Shown here in pieces: positions 40,701 to 51,000 of a DNA stretch of 64,000 nt. Source of the DNA: Diplonema papillatum (taxonomy: Eukaryota > Euglenozoa > Diplonemea > Diplonemida > Diplonemidae); assembly GCA_030068145.1 (NCBI GenBank), contig JAPJBO010000035.1, positions 62,001 to 126,000 of the forward strand, written 5' to 3'. Numbering within the stretch: position 1 is the first letter of the stretch; the number at the start of each line of letters is the position of its first letter. The notes below the pieces were generated by a model. It saw only the letters and a list, made by a program, of their open reading frames with translations. It searched no databases and had not been told where the DNA came from. Position numbers and translations under genes: made by a program.

Positions 40701-43432
40701 CCGAGAGTTTCGACATCGTCAAGATCATGCGCACGCTTCGCCCGCTCCGCTTCATCAACAAGTCCCAAGGCATGAAAATCGTCGTCCAGGCGCTGGTCCG
40801 GAGCATCCGGCCGCTTCTGAACGTCCTGGTCATATCCCTGGTCGTTTGGCTCATATTCGGCATCCTGGGGGTCCAGATCTTCGCCGGGAAGTTCTACCGC
40901 TGCTCCGTCGAGGAGTACGGTGACATGGAAAACCGAGACCCGCCCATCCTCACCGAGGAGGACTGCCTCAACGATACGCTTTGCCCGGGGGAGGGTGAGT
41001 TGCCGTGCAGGTGGTTGAACTACAACTCGCACTTCGACCACTTGCCGGCGGCGTTCTTGAACCTGTTCGAGATGGCGTCGCTGGAGGGCTGGGTCACGGT
41101 CATGTTCCTCGGCGTCGACTCCCGCGAGGTGGGAGAGGCGCCGCAGAAGAACACGAACCCGCTGATGGCGGCCTACTTCCTGGTCTTCATCGTTTTCGGA
41201 GCATTCTTCATCATCAACGTCTTCATCGGCGTGCTCATCGACACGTACTACCAGGAGAAGGAGAAGGCGAAGCACGGCGGGATCTTCCTCGACGACCGCC
41301 AGCGGAAGTGGGTCGAGCACCACACCATGATGCTCAACTTCATGAAGGGGAGGAGAGAAGGGTACAAACCGGGTTCGCACACCTTTTTGAACCTCATTGT
41401 CGCGTCTCCGACCTTCGATTACTTCATCGTCGCGTGCATCGTGCTGAACGTCGTCGTTATGGCCACCGAACACTACCCGGCGTCCAGTGGGTTTGACACA
41501 GCGCTCGGCGTGTTGAATAATGTGTTTTATGCGGTGTTCGTGGTCGAGGCTTCGTTGAAAATCGTGGACGCCGGGTTGAAGGGGTATTTCAAGGACTTGT
41601 GGAACAGGTTCGACTTCGTGATCGTCGTGCTGAGCACGCTGGGGGTGGTGATGTCCGCGGTGACGGACGCGGGGCCGGTGGTGTCGATTTTCCGGGTCCT
41701 GCGGCTCGCGCGGCTGCTGCGGATGGTGAAGCGCGCGCAGGGCATCAAGCGGATCCTCCGCACCCTGTACTTGTCGATCCCGTCGATGCTCAACGTCGCC
41801 GGGATCCTGTTCCTGATGTTCTTCGTGTTCGCCGTCGTCGGGATCAAGCTCTTCGCGCGGATTAAGAGGGGCGACGAGGCCATGGGCCCGTACGCGCACT
41901 TCGAAAACTTCGGATTCACGCTCCTCCTCCTCCTCCGCATGACCACCGGCGAGGGCTGGCAGGCAGTCCTGAGCGAAGCCTCTGTCGAGCCCCCGGACTG
42001 CGACCAGCAACTAGGCGAGTGCGGCAAGCCGCTGGTGGCGACGCTGTACTTCTGCTCCTTCACTCTGTGCGGCATGTACGTGCTGCTGAACCTGTTCATC
42101 GCGATCATTCTCGACGCGTTTTCGCGGTCCGACGACGGCGACGTGTGCTCCGAGGCGTACATAAAAAAAGTCAAGGCCAGCTGGTGCCACCACGAGCGGT
42201 TCGTCGACGGAGACGGGCGGGCGACCGCGGTGCATCCTGACGAGCTCTTCGAGTTCTTGGTGCGCATTGGCCCGCCTCTGGGGCTCCCGTCGGACGCAAG
42301 CAAGCGGGAGCGCAACACGTTTTTGATGAAGCTCGACCTCAGCATCGACCCGGGGTCCGGCTTGATCCTGCGGGAAGAGCTGATCCCGAAGCTGTTCAAG
42401 GCGAAGTACGGGCAGGACCTCCCGGAGGAGATCCAGCGGCAGCTGAAAGAGAAGGAGCGCGAGCATGCCGTCGAGCTGCCGCTGGACCACGCGGTGGACG
42501 GCGACGCGTCGCTGAGCCACCGGCTGGCCCTCATCCGCATCCAAGCGATGGTGCGCGGCCACTTGACCCGGAGGCGCCTCCGCGAAGGGACCGAGCGCGA
42601 GAAGGACAAGCTCAAGCGGCATCCCTACGACTCCGTCCGCCACGGCACGTGGCCCGACGGCGCGCTGCGCGACGCGTTCCCGGTCTACATCAAGCCGCCG
42701 CCCGGCGGCTCCGGTGTGCCGCTGGGGTTCGGGCTCGATCCGGTGACGTGCCGCGTCACGCGGGTCACGAAGGGCTCGGCGGGGCACCGGGCCGGGTTGA
42801 CGCCCGGGTTGAAGGTGACGGCAGTCAACGGCGTCGCGTGCCAGTCGCCAGACCATTGCTCGCAGTTGATACAGTACGTGACGAGGAGCGGGAAGACCGC
42901 GTCGCTCGACGTGCAAGCCGCGGACGCGACGGACCTGCTCTTGGAGCATTACGGCGGCGACGACGAGCAGCTGAATTTCGCGGAGCTGGCGGCCATGTGC
43001 CGCGAGCTCGGCGTCCCCGGGCCCGGCTCCTACACCGCGTTCGAAGCGGCGTGCCGGGCGAAGGACCTGGACCCGCTGAAAGGGTACGCCTGGCGCGACG
43101 TCCACGAACTGATGGCCCGCCAACCCCTCGCCGCGCAAAACCGGGTCCTGGCGCGGCTCAAGCTCACGCCGACGCTCGACCCAGCCGTGGCGCTGAACCC
43201 GCTCAGTAGGTCGTACATGGCGCACCTCAACGAAGACGCAGACGACCACACCGAGATGGTATCAGTGTACCACAACCCGACACTCACGCCGTGCACCTCG
43301 TCGACTCACTCGCCAATGTCCCTGGTGTCCCCTGGTTCGATACTGCGCGCGGCGTACTCGCAGCAAGCGAGTCCGTCGCACTGGCAAAGTCGCCGGTCGT
43401 CTATGGGCGCCAATGCCTTCAGCACCCACTGA
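37742..43432 (+). CDS. Four-domain voltage-gated cation channel (EEEE, Ca2+-type) with EF-hand linker, IQ and PDZ
   Basis: 1896 residues, single exon, ATG at 37742. Four repeats of six segments, each with an Arg-rich S4 (AFRLLRPLKA; FRTFRALRVLRF; MRTLRPLRFI; FRVLRLARLLRM). Pore loops: TLEGW (Glu309), TGEDW (Glu700), SLEGW (Glu1115), TGEGW (Glu1404). Glutamate in all four filters is the Ca2+-selective pattern; Na+ channels have DEKA. Two canonical EF-hand loops (DRDGGGELDRDE 369-380; DLDGGGTVSLEE 406-417) sit in the I-II linker. After repeat IV comes an EF-hand-like stretch, a long charged helix, an IQ-like motif (IQAMVRGHLTRRRL from 1600), then a PDZ-like fold (LGFGLDP..C.V..V..GS...AGL at ~1645-1728). 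Plasma membrane or flagellar membrane. The fusion is unusual for this family. Confidence 0.92.
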   Translation: MQQLPDFANFGYLQPQEKKVPLLVGDGINGDDRASEASDLSTHVTVVISEWGDDESIRNRARAVVLNPWFERGWLLVIILNCVTLSLEDPTDKDCVSTICKFTTNADYVFSLLFVFECAVKITGLGFFERHDSYLRDAWNILDFIIVLSGVAVFFLEVVVGLTGPGLAGVRAFRLLRPLKAVQAFPAVRILVQSILASLPKLADVFVLYFFFLLIMGVIAVQQWKGTFRWHCVADDSYALYLQTKNESALDGSIGDRVCTNTHHPNIGGHLCEWGTTCVERGGNPAGGKLSFDHIGVAALTLFVALTLEGWTETMYQTIDATTYIASFFWVVLIIFGSFFILNLTIVIITEAFETKQYEQKTAAFTAIDRDGGGELDRDEVRRLLEKAYGCGVSEAELSKVFNEMDLDGGGTVSLEEFLVYTETHQSTVATVLAGRSGAGQGLGRELSEAVRDVPAWNALKKALRALKEYGDPAKRESILGIWAYQVVAPSENHTTLPRANAVFRHGILFVIFLNTVVLSIEHHGQSQAMTDVLNACNAVFTIIFLGEACLKICGLGPYLYFADTFNCFDFVVSILSGVEVVGLAGANVSVFRTFRALRVLRFAKQVPILQRWVGILVNSVKGAAILTALLVLVIFIVALLGMQLFGGEFCFLDEDWDPYGYGVTAAMRVRGAGCGGVPRSNYDDLGSALITSFQILTGEDWNVIMYNGMTAVGDWVALYFVLYYILGNYMMLNLFIAVLLNSRDFKEKADSASHVSSLGDDEDDDAKKLADVVELPLSKDRDTDRSELDATGSPLASWKNLDETWSRVTDSEWSSPVAKGPVVLANMQPHGASDVRTAIAPDTFASREKQAKRSKTAKCSELPWLENWKKSDRSLFLLPANHPLRVQIRWIMDSTLFELVVLACITTSTVTLAIESPLRPPDHPTEVTLEQINFTMIWVFALEAVIKSVALGFALHPTSYLQSEGWNRLDFFIVCVSLVSLVLPGAESFDIVKIMRTLRPLRFINKSQGMKIVVQALVRSIRPLLNVLVISLVVWLIFGILGVQIFAGKFYRCSVEEYGDMENRDPPILTEEDCLNDTLCPGEGELPCRWLNYNSHFDHLPAAFLNLFEMASLEGWVTVMFLGVDSREVGEAPQKNTNPLMAAYFLVFIVFGAFFIINVFIGVLIDTYYQEKEKAKHGGIFLDDRQRKWVEHHTMMLNFMKGRREGYKPGSHTFLNLIVASPTFDYFIVACIVLNVVVMATEHYPASSGFDTALGVLNNVFYAVFVVEASLKIVDAGLKGYFKDLWNRFDFVIVVLSTLGVVMSAVTDAGPVVSIFRVLRLARLLRMVKRAQGIKRILRTLYLSIPSMLNVAGILFLMFFVFAVVGIKLFARIKRGDEAMGPYAHFENFGFTLLLLLRMTTGEGWQAVLSEASVEPPDCDQQLGECGKPLVATLYFCSFTLCGMYVLLNLFIAIILDAFSRSDDGDVCSEAYIKKVKASWCHHERFVDGDGRATAVHPDELFEFLVRIGPPLGLPSDASKRERNTFLMKLDLSIDPGSGLILREELIPKLFKAKYGQDLPEEIQRQLKEKEREHAVELPLDHAVDGDASLSHRLALIRIQAMVRGHLTRRRLREGTEREKDKLKRHPYDSVRHGTWPDGALRDAFPVYIKPPPGGSGVPLGFGLDPVTCRVTRVTKGSAGHRAGLTPGLKVTAVNGVACQSPDHCSQLIQYVTRSGKTASLDVQAADATDLLLEHYGGDDEQLNFAELAAMCRELGVPGPGSYTAFEAACRAKDLDPLKGYAWRDVHELMARQPLAAQNRVLARLKLTPTLDPAVALNPLSRSYMAHLNEDADDHTEMVSVYHNPTLTPCTSSTHSPMSLVSPGSILRAAYSQQASPSHWQSRRSSMGANAFSTH

Positions 43433-44359
43433 CACCGGCCTTGTCTTCCGTTGGCGAGAGGATGCGCGACGAGACTTGGCGCAACGACGAAACTTTCGGC
43501 CGCTTGGACGCCGCTGCTCGGCGCAAATCGAGTACAGTACTGGCAGCGTCTTCGTTTTACATCACTTCTGGGGGGGGGGGGGTTGCTGACACATCGAACA
43601 GCCCCGGCGCTGAAGTAAGAGTGAGAGACAAATTGTGAAAATGAATTTAGAATAAAGTTTAGACCTCAAGCAACAAACGGACCGGTAGGCAACCGGGTAC
43701 ATCAGCCACTCGGCACAGAGAATTGTGCGGCATATCTCCAAGGCTACACGCTTCTGTCCATCGGAACAATGTGGGCAAGGCAACTTGGTCCTGTAAGTGG
43801 AGAGGTTTGTTTCTTGGAGAATCCATGCGGGCGGGTACGCCAGCGTGCTCACCTTCTTCGAACGGAGCGCTGTGGGGCGCGCTCTGCGGCGTTTCCGTGG
43901 GAGCGGGTCTCCGTGTCTTCCTAAAATTGTCGTGTCCGTGCCAGGGACATGCTGTGGCCCCGAGTTGTTATATTAGCACCGGTTGTCCTTCAGGTATTTC
44001 CGGAACAACGGCTGCACGCAAGAAAAACGAAACCAACCAAAAAAGTGCCACTTCGGGAAACCCTCCCAGAGAGGTTCATTCCCTGAAGATCGCTTTCCCC
44101 CGCCTCGTCAGCCGAATGATGCCGGCCACCCTGTAATCTCTTCAGTCCGAAGCCTATAAGGTAAGTGGCCTCGTTCACTTGGCCGCCAAAGCCCCCTTCG
44201 AACGACGTTGTCAAAAACGTCACGAACGGAAAGAAAGCCTTCTCGCCCTATTACGGAGTGGCATCTCGCGCATAGCGGCGCTCGGCCCTCAAACCCTTCG
44301 TCATTCTGCGGGGTCGCTGCGGGAAAACGAAAAGAACAACACCCTTCCACCGGCTGCCG
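43433..44359. other. 3' flank of the channel gene
   Basis: AATAAA at 43651-43656, 220 bp after the stop, is a plausible polyadenylation signal. A G-run lies at 43569-43580. No gene in the rest. Confidence 0.45.
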
Positions 44360-44922
44360 GCTGCACGGGCTGGGTTGGGCTGCCTGCCCAGGTTGTCCCG
44401 CCGTTGGCCCAATGCTTGGCCATTTTCGGCTCAGCTTCTGGACCCGCTACGGACCAAAGTTGGACAAATATGGACGCAATACGGACCCAATGTGGACCCG
44501 ATACGGTACCCCCACTCCCTACCCCCGAAGAATAAGCGTCCTGTAGGCTCGTCAAGCCTACAGCGGGCTCGCTGCCCGGGTTTTCCCGCCGTTGGCCCAA
44601 TGCTTGACCGTTTTTGGCTCAACTTCTGGACCCGCTACGGACCAAAGTTGGACAGATATGGACGCGATATGGACCCAATGTGAACCCGATACGGTACCCC
44701 CATCGTCAAGCCTACAGCGGGCTCGCTGCCCAGGTTGTCCCGCCGTTGGCCCAATGCTTGACCGTTTTTGGCTCAACTTCTGGACCCGCTACGGACCAAA
44801 GTTGGACAGATATGGACGCAATACGGACCCAATGTGGACCCGATACAGTACCCCCACTCCCTACTCCCGAAGAATAAGCGTCCTGTAGGTACGTCAAGCT
44901 TACAGCGGGCGCAGATTCCCTC
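44360..44922 (+). repeat. Tandem repeat, three units of ~156-188 bp
   Basis: Units share GCCCAGGTTGTCCCGCCGTT, GGCTCAACTTCTGGACCCGC, AAAGTTGGACAGATATGGAC and CCCGATACGGTACCCCCA. Block GTCAAGCCTACAGCGGGCTC occurs at ~44549 and ~44705, and as a variant at ~44893. Length differences come from a ~32-bp insert (CTCCCTACYCCCGAAGAATA...). The terminal part (CGAAGAATA...CGCAGATTCCCTCGG) recurs once at 47262-47316. Confidence 0.85.
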
Positions 44923-45047
44923 GGTGATACCGAGACCGTCCACCAGTCGCTCGCTTGTCCAAAAAAAGAAAAAAGAGCAGGGGCTTCGTTTTTATTTGTG
45001 CGTGCCGTGTCGTGATCGTTTTCCTGCTTGTGCTTTGCCTTGTTTCT

Positions 45048-45145
45048 TTTTCCAGGTCATGAGTTCCGATCAACCATCGAAACACGCCCACGTCTTCTTT
45101 ACCCTTCTACAATACAGTTGCAGGGCACGCCCGCAAGATTGTTGT
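45048..45145 (-). repeat. Inverted copy of a dispersed repeat (57.5 kb, 32.2 kb)
   Basis: Reverse complement reads GAAGACGTGGGCGTGTTTCG, ATGGTTGATCGGAACTCATG, parallel to AAGACGGAGACAGCGTGTTT, GGTGGTTGATCAGAACTCCT at 57515-57560. Diverged, boundaries approximate. Confidence 0.5.
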
Positions 45146-45589
45146 TGTTAGAAGAAAAAGCGAACGCGAACAGACCGAACCAGCATCGCTTACGACCTTC
45201 AGCGGCACTTTCGTTTGTTTCATGCCCCGAAGCTTGTTTATTATCGGTGTTTCATTTCTCCGCGCGTAGTACACTTATGCAAGGCCGTCTGCGTCCCGAT
45301 GGCGTGCAATTGTGGGAGGATTCGGATCTGATGCAAGTTGACAGCGACCGACCGATAATGATGGATTCTTGTCGCCCAAACCAGGTAGATCGAGAGGTAG
45401 CCCCGGCGCCAGATATTGTATCGCTTCAAACCTAGATAGGCGCAGCTGCCCGATTTCATGCTAATTGAGCTTTCAGGTGTCCAAAAGCTTCGTGAAATGA
45501 CATGTGTAATCCCTGTAACAACGGAACGATGGTACGAGAAGTAGCCTCATATACCCAGCCAATCCAACCAGGGCAGGTGGTAAGTAAGG

Positions 45590-47000
45590 TAAAGGGGGGG
45601 GTCGAATAATAACACTGTGTTACTATTCGATTTGTCGAATACTAAAAAAAAAATTGGGAAAGCATGATGTGTCGAATAATAACAGCGTCAAATAATAAAA
45701 AAAAATTGGGATGGAGACAGTGGCTTCAAGCGCATCTCAGTTCCGAGCTACATCCAGAGGACGCACAGCTCAAGTTGCGCTGTACAATCCGTCTTGTGGC
45801 CATCCTGCGGCAACTACGTCAGAAAGGCTAGGGCACCATATCGCCTTTGCAACATACCAGTACTGGCTTGCCCGCGAAAGAGGCCGTTGGTGTGATGACC
45901 GGGGTATACGAATACAAATGCCGTAGCGAAATGCCTGCGCCCCATCGGTGTTGCGGCAGAAAGCTACCATGAGTATCCACTCGAGTCCGGTGCTGAAGCA
46001 GCGCTTTCCTTGTTTGAAGAGTGCCAGTCATTGACTGTTGTCAATGGTGTTTTCACGATCGCGCTGCAACGCGTGACAGAAGTGTACTTCGTGTTGAAAG
46101 CGCTTTGCAGCACTGCTCTTTGTATAGTTGACTGCTACTCCTCACGTCACCGAAGCTGCCGCACAGTCTTATGCCGGGACCGTGGAATTTCCGTTATCAT
46201 CATTCCATCTGGCTGCATTCAAGACGTCCAGTTTTGTGACCTGGACGTATTCTTCGTCCTCAAACACTACTACGATGTCTGTTCATCTATGTACTTCTTC
46301 GACAAAGCAATGGCCAAGATGAACAGTGCCACTCGAAGAGTGAGAATGACGGAGTGGGTGGTCCAGGCAACTGCGAAAACCCTCGACAAGATTAATGTGC
46401 ATGTTAGCTTCAAGAAACTGGGCTACTTCCTTGGGTGCCCGGGGAGTTCGGCAAAAAATGATGTCAAACTCCGTAAGTTGCCAGACTACGTGTGGACACC
46501 ACAGATAGGCAAGCACTCAACTACGGGGATGAACGTGTGCTCTACCGCAGCTCCGAAACCCGTTTCTGAACTGAACTGCTGTCCAAGGTGCAACCTCTAT
46601 GTCCCTCCTTCCTTGACGAACACATCAGCCAATGTGACGGCTCTGGCTCGGCGCCGTGCCAAGCACCACAGCCTTCACAAGATGCCCAGTCATAGGCTGA
46701 CGTGAGCGCCGGAGCTGGAGGCGAAGAGGATCCTGAGGAAGAGGTCAACGTGCCACAATCGCAGTTCCACAGCTCGAGCAGGAAGTACAGTTGTGTTGCA
46801 CTATGCAAATTCACCGCTGGACAACAGAGAACCTGGATTCCTCACACCAAAGTGTGCCCACACTGGAAAGGCGACAACGTTTCGCTCTGAACTGCATCCA
46901 GACTGCCGTGTGTCAAATAATAACAGGGTCAAATAATAAAAAAAAATTGACAGCCAGGCGTGTGTCAGATAAATGTTATTATTCGACCCCCCCCCCTTTA
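45590..47000. mobile_element. Decayed Tc1/mariner-pogo-like element with TA target
   Basis: Starts TA-AAGGGGGGGGTCGAATAATA at 45590 and ends TTATTATTCGACCC...CTT-TA at 47000: inverted ends of ~23 bp with a variable G/C run and TA on both sides. Subterminal boxes GTCAAATAATAACAG and AAATAATAAAAAAAAATTG occur several times near both ends (45602-45710 and 46910-46950). The interior holds the remains of a pogo/Tigger-like transposase. Confidence 0.75.
45936..46705 (+). pseudogene. Pogo/Tigger-like DDE transposase remnant
   Basis: Frame open from ~45900 to 46705 without a proper start codon; the annotated-looking start is a TTG. ISVIIIPSGCIQDVQFCDLD, VFFVLKHYY and MTEWVVQATAKTLD follow the order of the DDE_1 C-terminal half in pogo-like proteins (IPGG.TS.LQPLDV..NKPFK ... 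EW...A). The D-D catalytic part upstream is lost or shifted. A Cx2C...H...H tail (CCPRCNLYV) ends it. Non-functional. Confidence 0.55.
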
Positions 47001-48002
47001 ACTCATCGAGGAAAATAAAAATCGAAAATTGGGCGGGTGTCCTCCTGGCCTTGCAGGTTGATCAGAACGCTCGTCAAAAACAAGCCCGTTGTCTGTCGAG
47101 AATCTCTATCGGCTATCCTCAGTGTTGAGCATTGCAGTTGGACATTGCAGTCAGGCATTGCTGCTGAGCGTGTGGTTTTCGTTCAATGAGAGGAAATGAA
47201 TGAATAAATCCGAATACCAACTTACGATGGGGTGATAATCCAAGGGTACCAAAATAAAATGTTTCCCCCGAAGAACAGACGATGTAGATTCGTCAACCCT
47301 CGCAGATTCCCTCGGAAAATCCGCGAGAAATCCGGTCGCTTAAAGGTCCTGCATCGCGCAGACGCGGTTCGTGCGCTGCACAGTCATGCCCGGGGGTGAG
47401 GGGGCTCGTTGTGCACCCCCCTTCGCCGCCATCCTTGGCGCGTTTGTTTGCGCTCGCTTCCGAGTGTGATACGATCTTATTCGTCTAAAAAGTGTCCTGG
47501 GCGGTCGTAGTGGTTGCCTGCGAAGAGCGATGCCCTCGTCTTTGCAGCCTCGTGCGTATAAGTCGGACTTTGAGTGCGTGAGCCAGTTCCAGGCTGCTTA
47601 GCCCGGTCTCTTGGTCGCGTCCCCCTCCTTCTCTTGGTCGCCTGGTCTTGCGTCTTGCTGGTCCGTCCGGGCTGGTCGCTTCGCGCTTCCCCTTCGTCTT
47701 GCATCACCTCGTCTCCACTCCCTGCTGCACGGGCTTCTTCGGTTTGTGCCACCAGCGACGCGGGCCGCTTTACTGCTCGTCTGCGCGTCGACTGCTTTGT
47801 ACTCGTTGCCGTATCCGCGATTGCCGCTTCTCGTACCGACCGCGCCTGCCTTTCCCTGTTCTGCCTTGCGCCTCGTGCGTTGCAGCCTCGTGCGGGAAAC
47901 ACGTCAAAACCCAGACAGGGTGTGTCAATCTAAAATATAAAGCAGATAAATCCCAGGATATGCCCGTCACGTTCGGACCCGCCGACTAGAGCGAAGAGCG
48001 CA
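47001..48002. other. Intergenic upstream of the cysteine-rich gene
   Basis: Holds the single repeat of the 44.9-kb block at 47262-47316 (CGAAGAACAGACG ... CGCAGATTCCCTCGG). 47480-47930 is GC-rich with overlapping open frames on both strands, none recognised. Confidence 0.45.
47937..47942 (+). promoter_or_regulatory. Putative TATA box of the cysteine-rich gene
   Basis: TATAAA in CTAAAATATAAAGC, 66 bp before the ATG at 48003. This position suits a short 5' UTR. Confidence 0.45.
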
Positions 48003-51000
48003 ATGCCGCGGGTTTGCAGAGCGCTGGTTTTGCTGCTGTGCCTTAGCCCTGCCGCCGAAGCTGCCGCCACCGCTGGAGGTGCCCAGGCTGGGGGACGGGC
48101 GTTCCGCACGTTGGCGGAGGACTGCGTGTGGGAGGAGATCGACAGCTACGCGGAGTGCGGCGTCATGCGCGAGATCGAGGCCACGGCGGGCGAGATACCG
48201 GACGGCCTCATCCGCACGATGTGCACCACGTGCCTCACGACGGTCCAGTACTACCTGGGCATCGACGACCTCGGCGTGTGCGCCGCGTTTATAACGTGGG
48301 CGTCCGCCCTGCAAGATAGCTGCGCGGAGCTGGATGTAGAGCTGGCCGCCTGCCCCGAGCTGACCGGCGACGGCTGCCAGCAGCTGCTGGACCTGGGCAT
48401 CGAGGAGTGGACCGACGGCGAGCCGTCGTCGCCGCTGTCGCTGTACACCCTCGACGGGTACTGCGGCGCGTGCGTCGCGCTGCTGGCGGGGGACCTGTCG
48501 CAGTGCCCGCTGCAGAGGAGCGTGCGCGACGGGTCGGTGGCGCCGGTGTGCGCCTCGGTCACGGCGACTGCCTGCTTCGCCTCGGAGTTCCCAGCGCAGT
48601 TCCCAGAGTCAACCGCGTGTGAAGTAGCCCTCGGCGTCCTCGAGCAGAAAGGGCTCGCCTGGAGCAACACGCAGGTGTCAGCCATCTGCGGGGTGTGCCT
48701 GCCGTTCCTGGTGGACCGGGTCGCTGGCTGGAAGCCGCCGGCCTGCCCGGACGCGCCGCGGTACGTCGTGTCCGAGCTGCTGCTGGACTGCACGGAGGGG
48801 TCGGACACGCTGTGCGTGGCTGATTTCCTGATGGAAATCGCCGGTTGCGACGCACTGGCGTCGGTGCTCATCGGGTTCAAAGCCGAGAGCACGCGGGAGC
48901 AGTGCGCGGCTTGCCTGGACGACGCCGACAAGGCGATCGCCAGGGGCAAAGGGGGTGCCGAGTGGCAGGCGGAGTGCGCCGTGGCGAATGCGACGCTGCG
49001 AGACTTGAGGGAAACGTGCAACGCTGGCGGATTTGTCGACGTGCCTTGCTCGGACGTCATGCATTGGCTCACTTCGAATGTGACGGTTCAGCCCGCCGAG
49101 CGGGGGACCGAGAGCATGACGAAAACGAACACGTTGACAGTCACCCTCACGCTCTCAGAATCGACCCCTTCGGGAGTCCCGCTGCCGCCCTTGCCGACGC
49201 CGGCACCGCCGCCCAGCCCGTGCCTGTCGCCGACTTCCTGCGCGTGCATCGACGCCGTCGACCCGCAGTTTGTCGCTCAGTGGCAGTACCATCTCGCAGC
49301 TTGCGGGCTCGACTATACCGCTCGAAAACGCGAATGCACATGCCGGCTGATTAAAGAAGAGTTCTACGCAAAGTTCCCCGGATGCACGGCGCTCTTCGAG
49401 CAGCCGAGCATCGCGAGCCTGTGTTCGGCATGCTTCGTAGTGCTGTTCGATGGAGCGACGGACTTGGTCACCCGGTACAGCGATTGCATCGGAGGATCCA
49501 CCGTCATGACGCAGGTGCACAGCGTGAAGGCGATGTGCCAAGAAGGCGGGATTGGCACGAAGAAGTGCCCGGCCGCGCTGCTCCGCTCGCAGAACGTCGA
49601 ACCCTGCGCCGGCGCGTTTCTAGAGGTGGTCTCATCCGCGTACGCCGGCACGCCGCTGCAGGGAGACCAGCTGAGCAACCGGCTGTGCGCGAACAAGACG
49701 CGGTGCACGACCGCGCTGCTGGAGCTGCCCGACTTGTCGGACGCCCTGCTAAGCGAGTGCGCCATCGACGTGTCGGCGCGTCACACGTTGTGTACCTGCT
49801 GGAGCGAGCGGTCCGCGTTCCTGGCCGCAGCGCCAAACTGCAGGGTGCTCGAGGATGACCGTTGGAAGCAGAGCATCGTCAACTTCACGCGTTTGTGCGA
49901 AAAGTGCTTGCCGGAGCTGTCGGTCGGGGAAGTGGCCGCCGCAGCGTACGGCGGGTGTCTTGGCCGAGGCTCGCACTACACCACCGAGTTGATCGGCAAC
50001 GTGCGAAGCGTCTGCTCGGAGCCGTACCTGGGTGTGTCCGGTTATGACGATTCAGCGTCGTCAACTTCCGCTTGCCAACAAGCGCAGGACAACAGCGCAA
50101 GTTGCCTACCGGGAGCTCTTTGCCGCCTCGAAGATTTTGTTCCCGGCTGCAGTGTGGCCACGGAATACCCCGTGTGGACGGCTGTTCGTGACACTCGGGC
50201 GTTGGTCTGTTCCCAGTGCGTCCGCTCGGTCCTCGGGGTGCTTTACGACAGCGATCTCCAGATGACGAACCCGGCCTTGTTCGAGGCTGTCGGCCTCCTC
50301 CAACAGTGCGACGCCGCCTGGGAGACCGGTGTGCTCGTCGCACTCTGCCAAGCGGAGATCGACCTTTGCTCCGTTGCTCCGGCGTTCTGTGCGCAGGAGG
50401 CGGTGGCTGCGGAGTCGGGTTTGGCAGCTTGCGACCCGGCCGACATTGAAGCAGCGGGGGAGGAGTGGAGCCTGTGCCTGCTCGAGACCAGCGCCAACGG
50501 CCAATGCGAGTGCGCGCGGGCGTTTGTAGCAGCAACGACTGCCTGCGACGGGGTGCAGTCCAAGACCGACTGGCTGTGTCTCATGCGCAGGCAAGGGTGC
50601 ACAGGCGTCCCGTACCCATCCCTGAGCGCAGCTGCATGCGACCTTCGAATACCTTACGTCAAGTATGCCTCTAACCCGTTCGTCCTCTCACTCTTTTGAG
50701 CTTTGGTGCTGCACATAGCAACCCACTTCACTCCGTCCGACTGGATGAAGAAGGCGCATTCGAAAAAGGGGGCGGAATGCAGGAACCTTCTTGGGCGTGC
50801 GCGTCGGAAACACAACACCCTTCAATCCCGTGAGGAATCTGGTGTGGCACCCGCCAACTCAACATCGTGTACCTACATGTACCAACCATACAGTTTCAAC
50901 GCAGCGCCGTACCAGCCAGGTTATGCGATCTGTTCAAAGGGAGCAATAGACGAGCTCTACGCCACAGCAGCAGACAAGTGCTTGCTGGAAGGAAACACGG

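Noticed and set aside
40076..42010. 644-codon minus-strand frame opposite the channel
   Set aside because: Low-complexity, acidic/His-rich shadow of a GC-rich coding strand.
47477..47989. Overlapping 113-141-codon frames on both strands
   Set aside because: No family, no consistent codon preference and no start context; left as intergenic.
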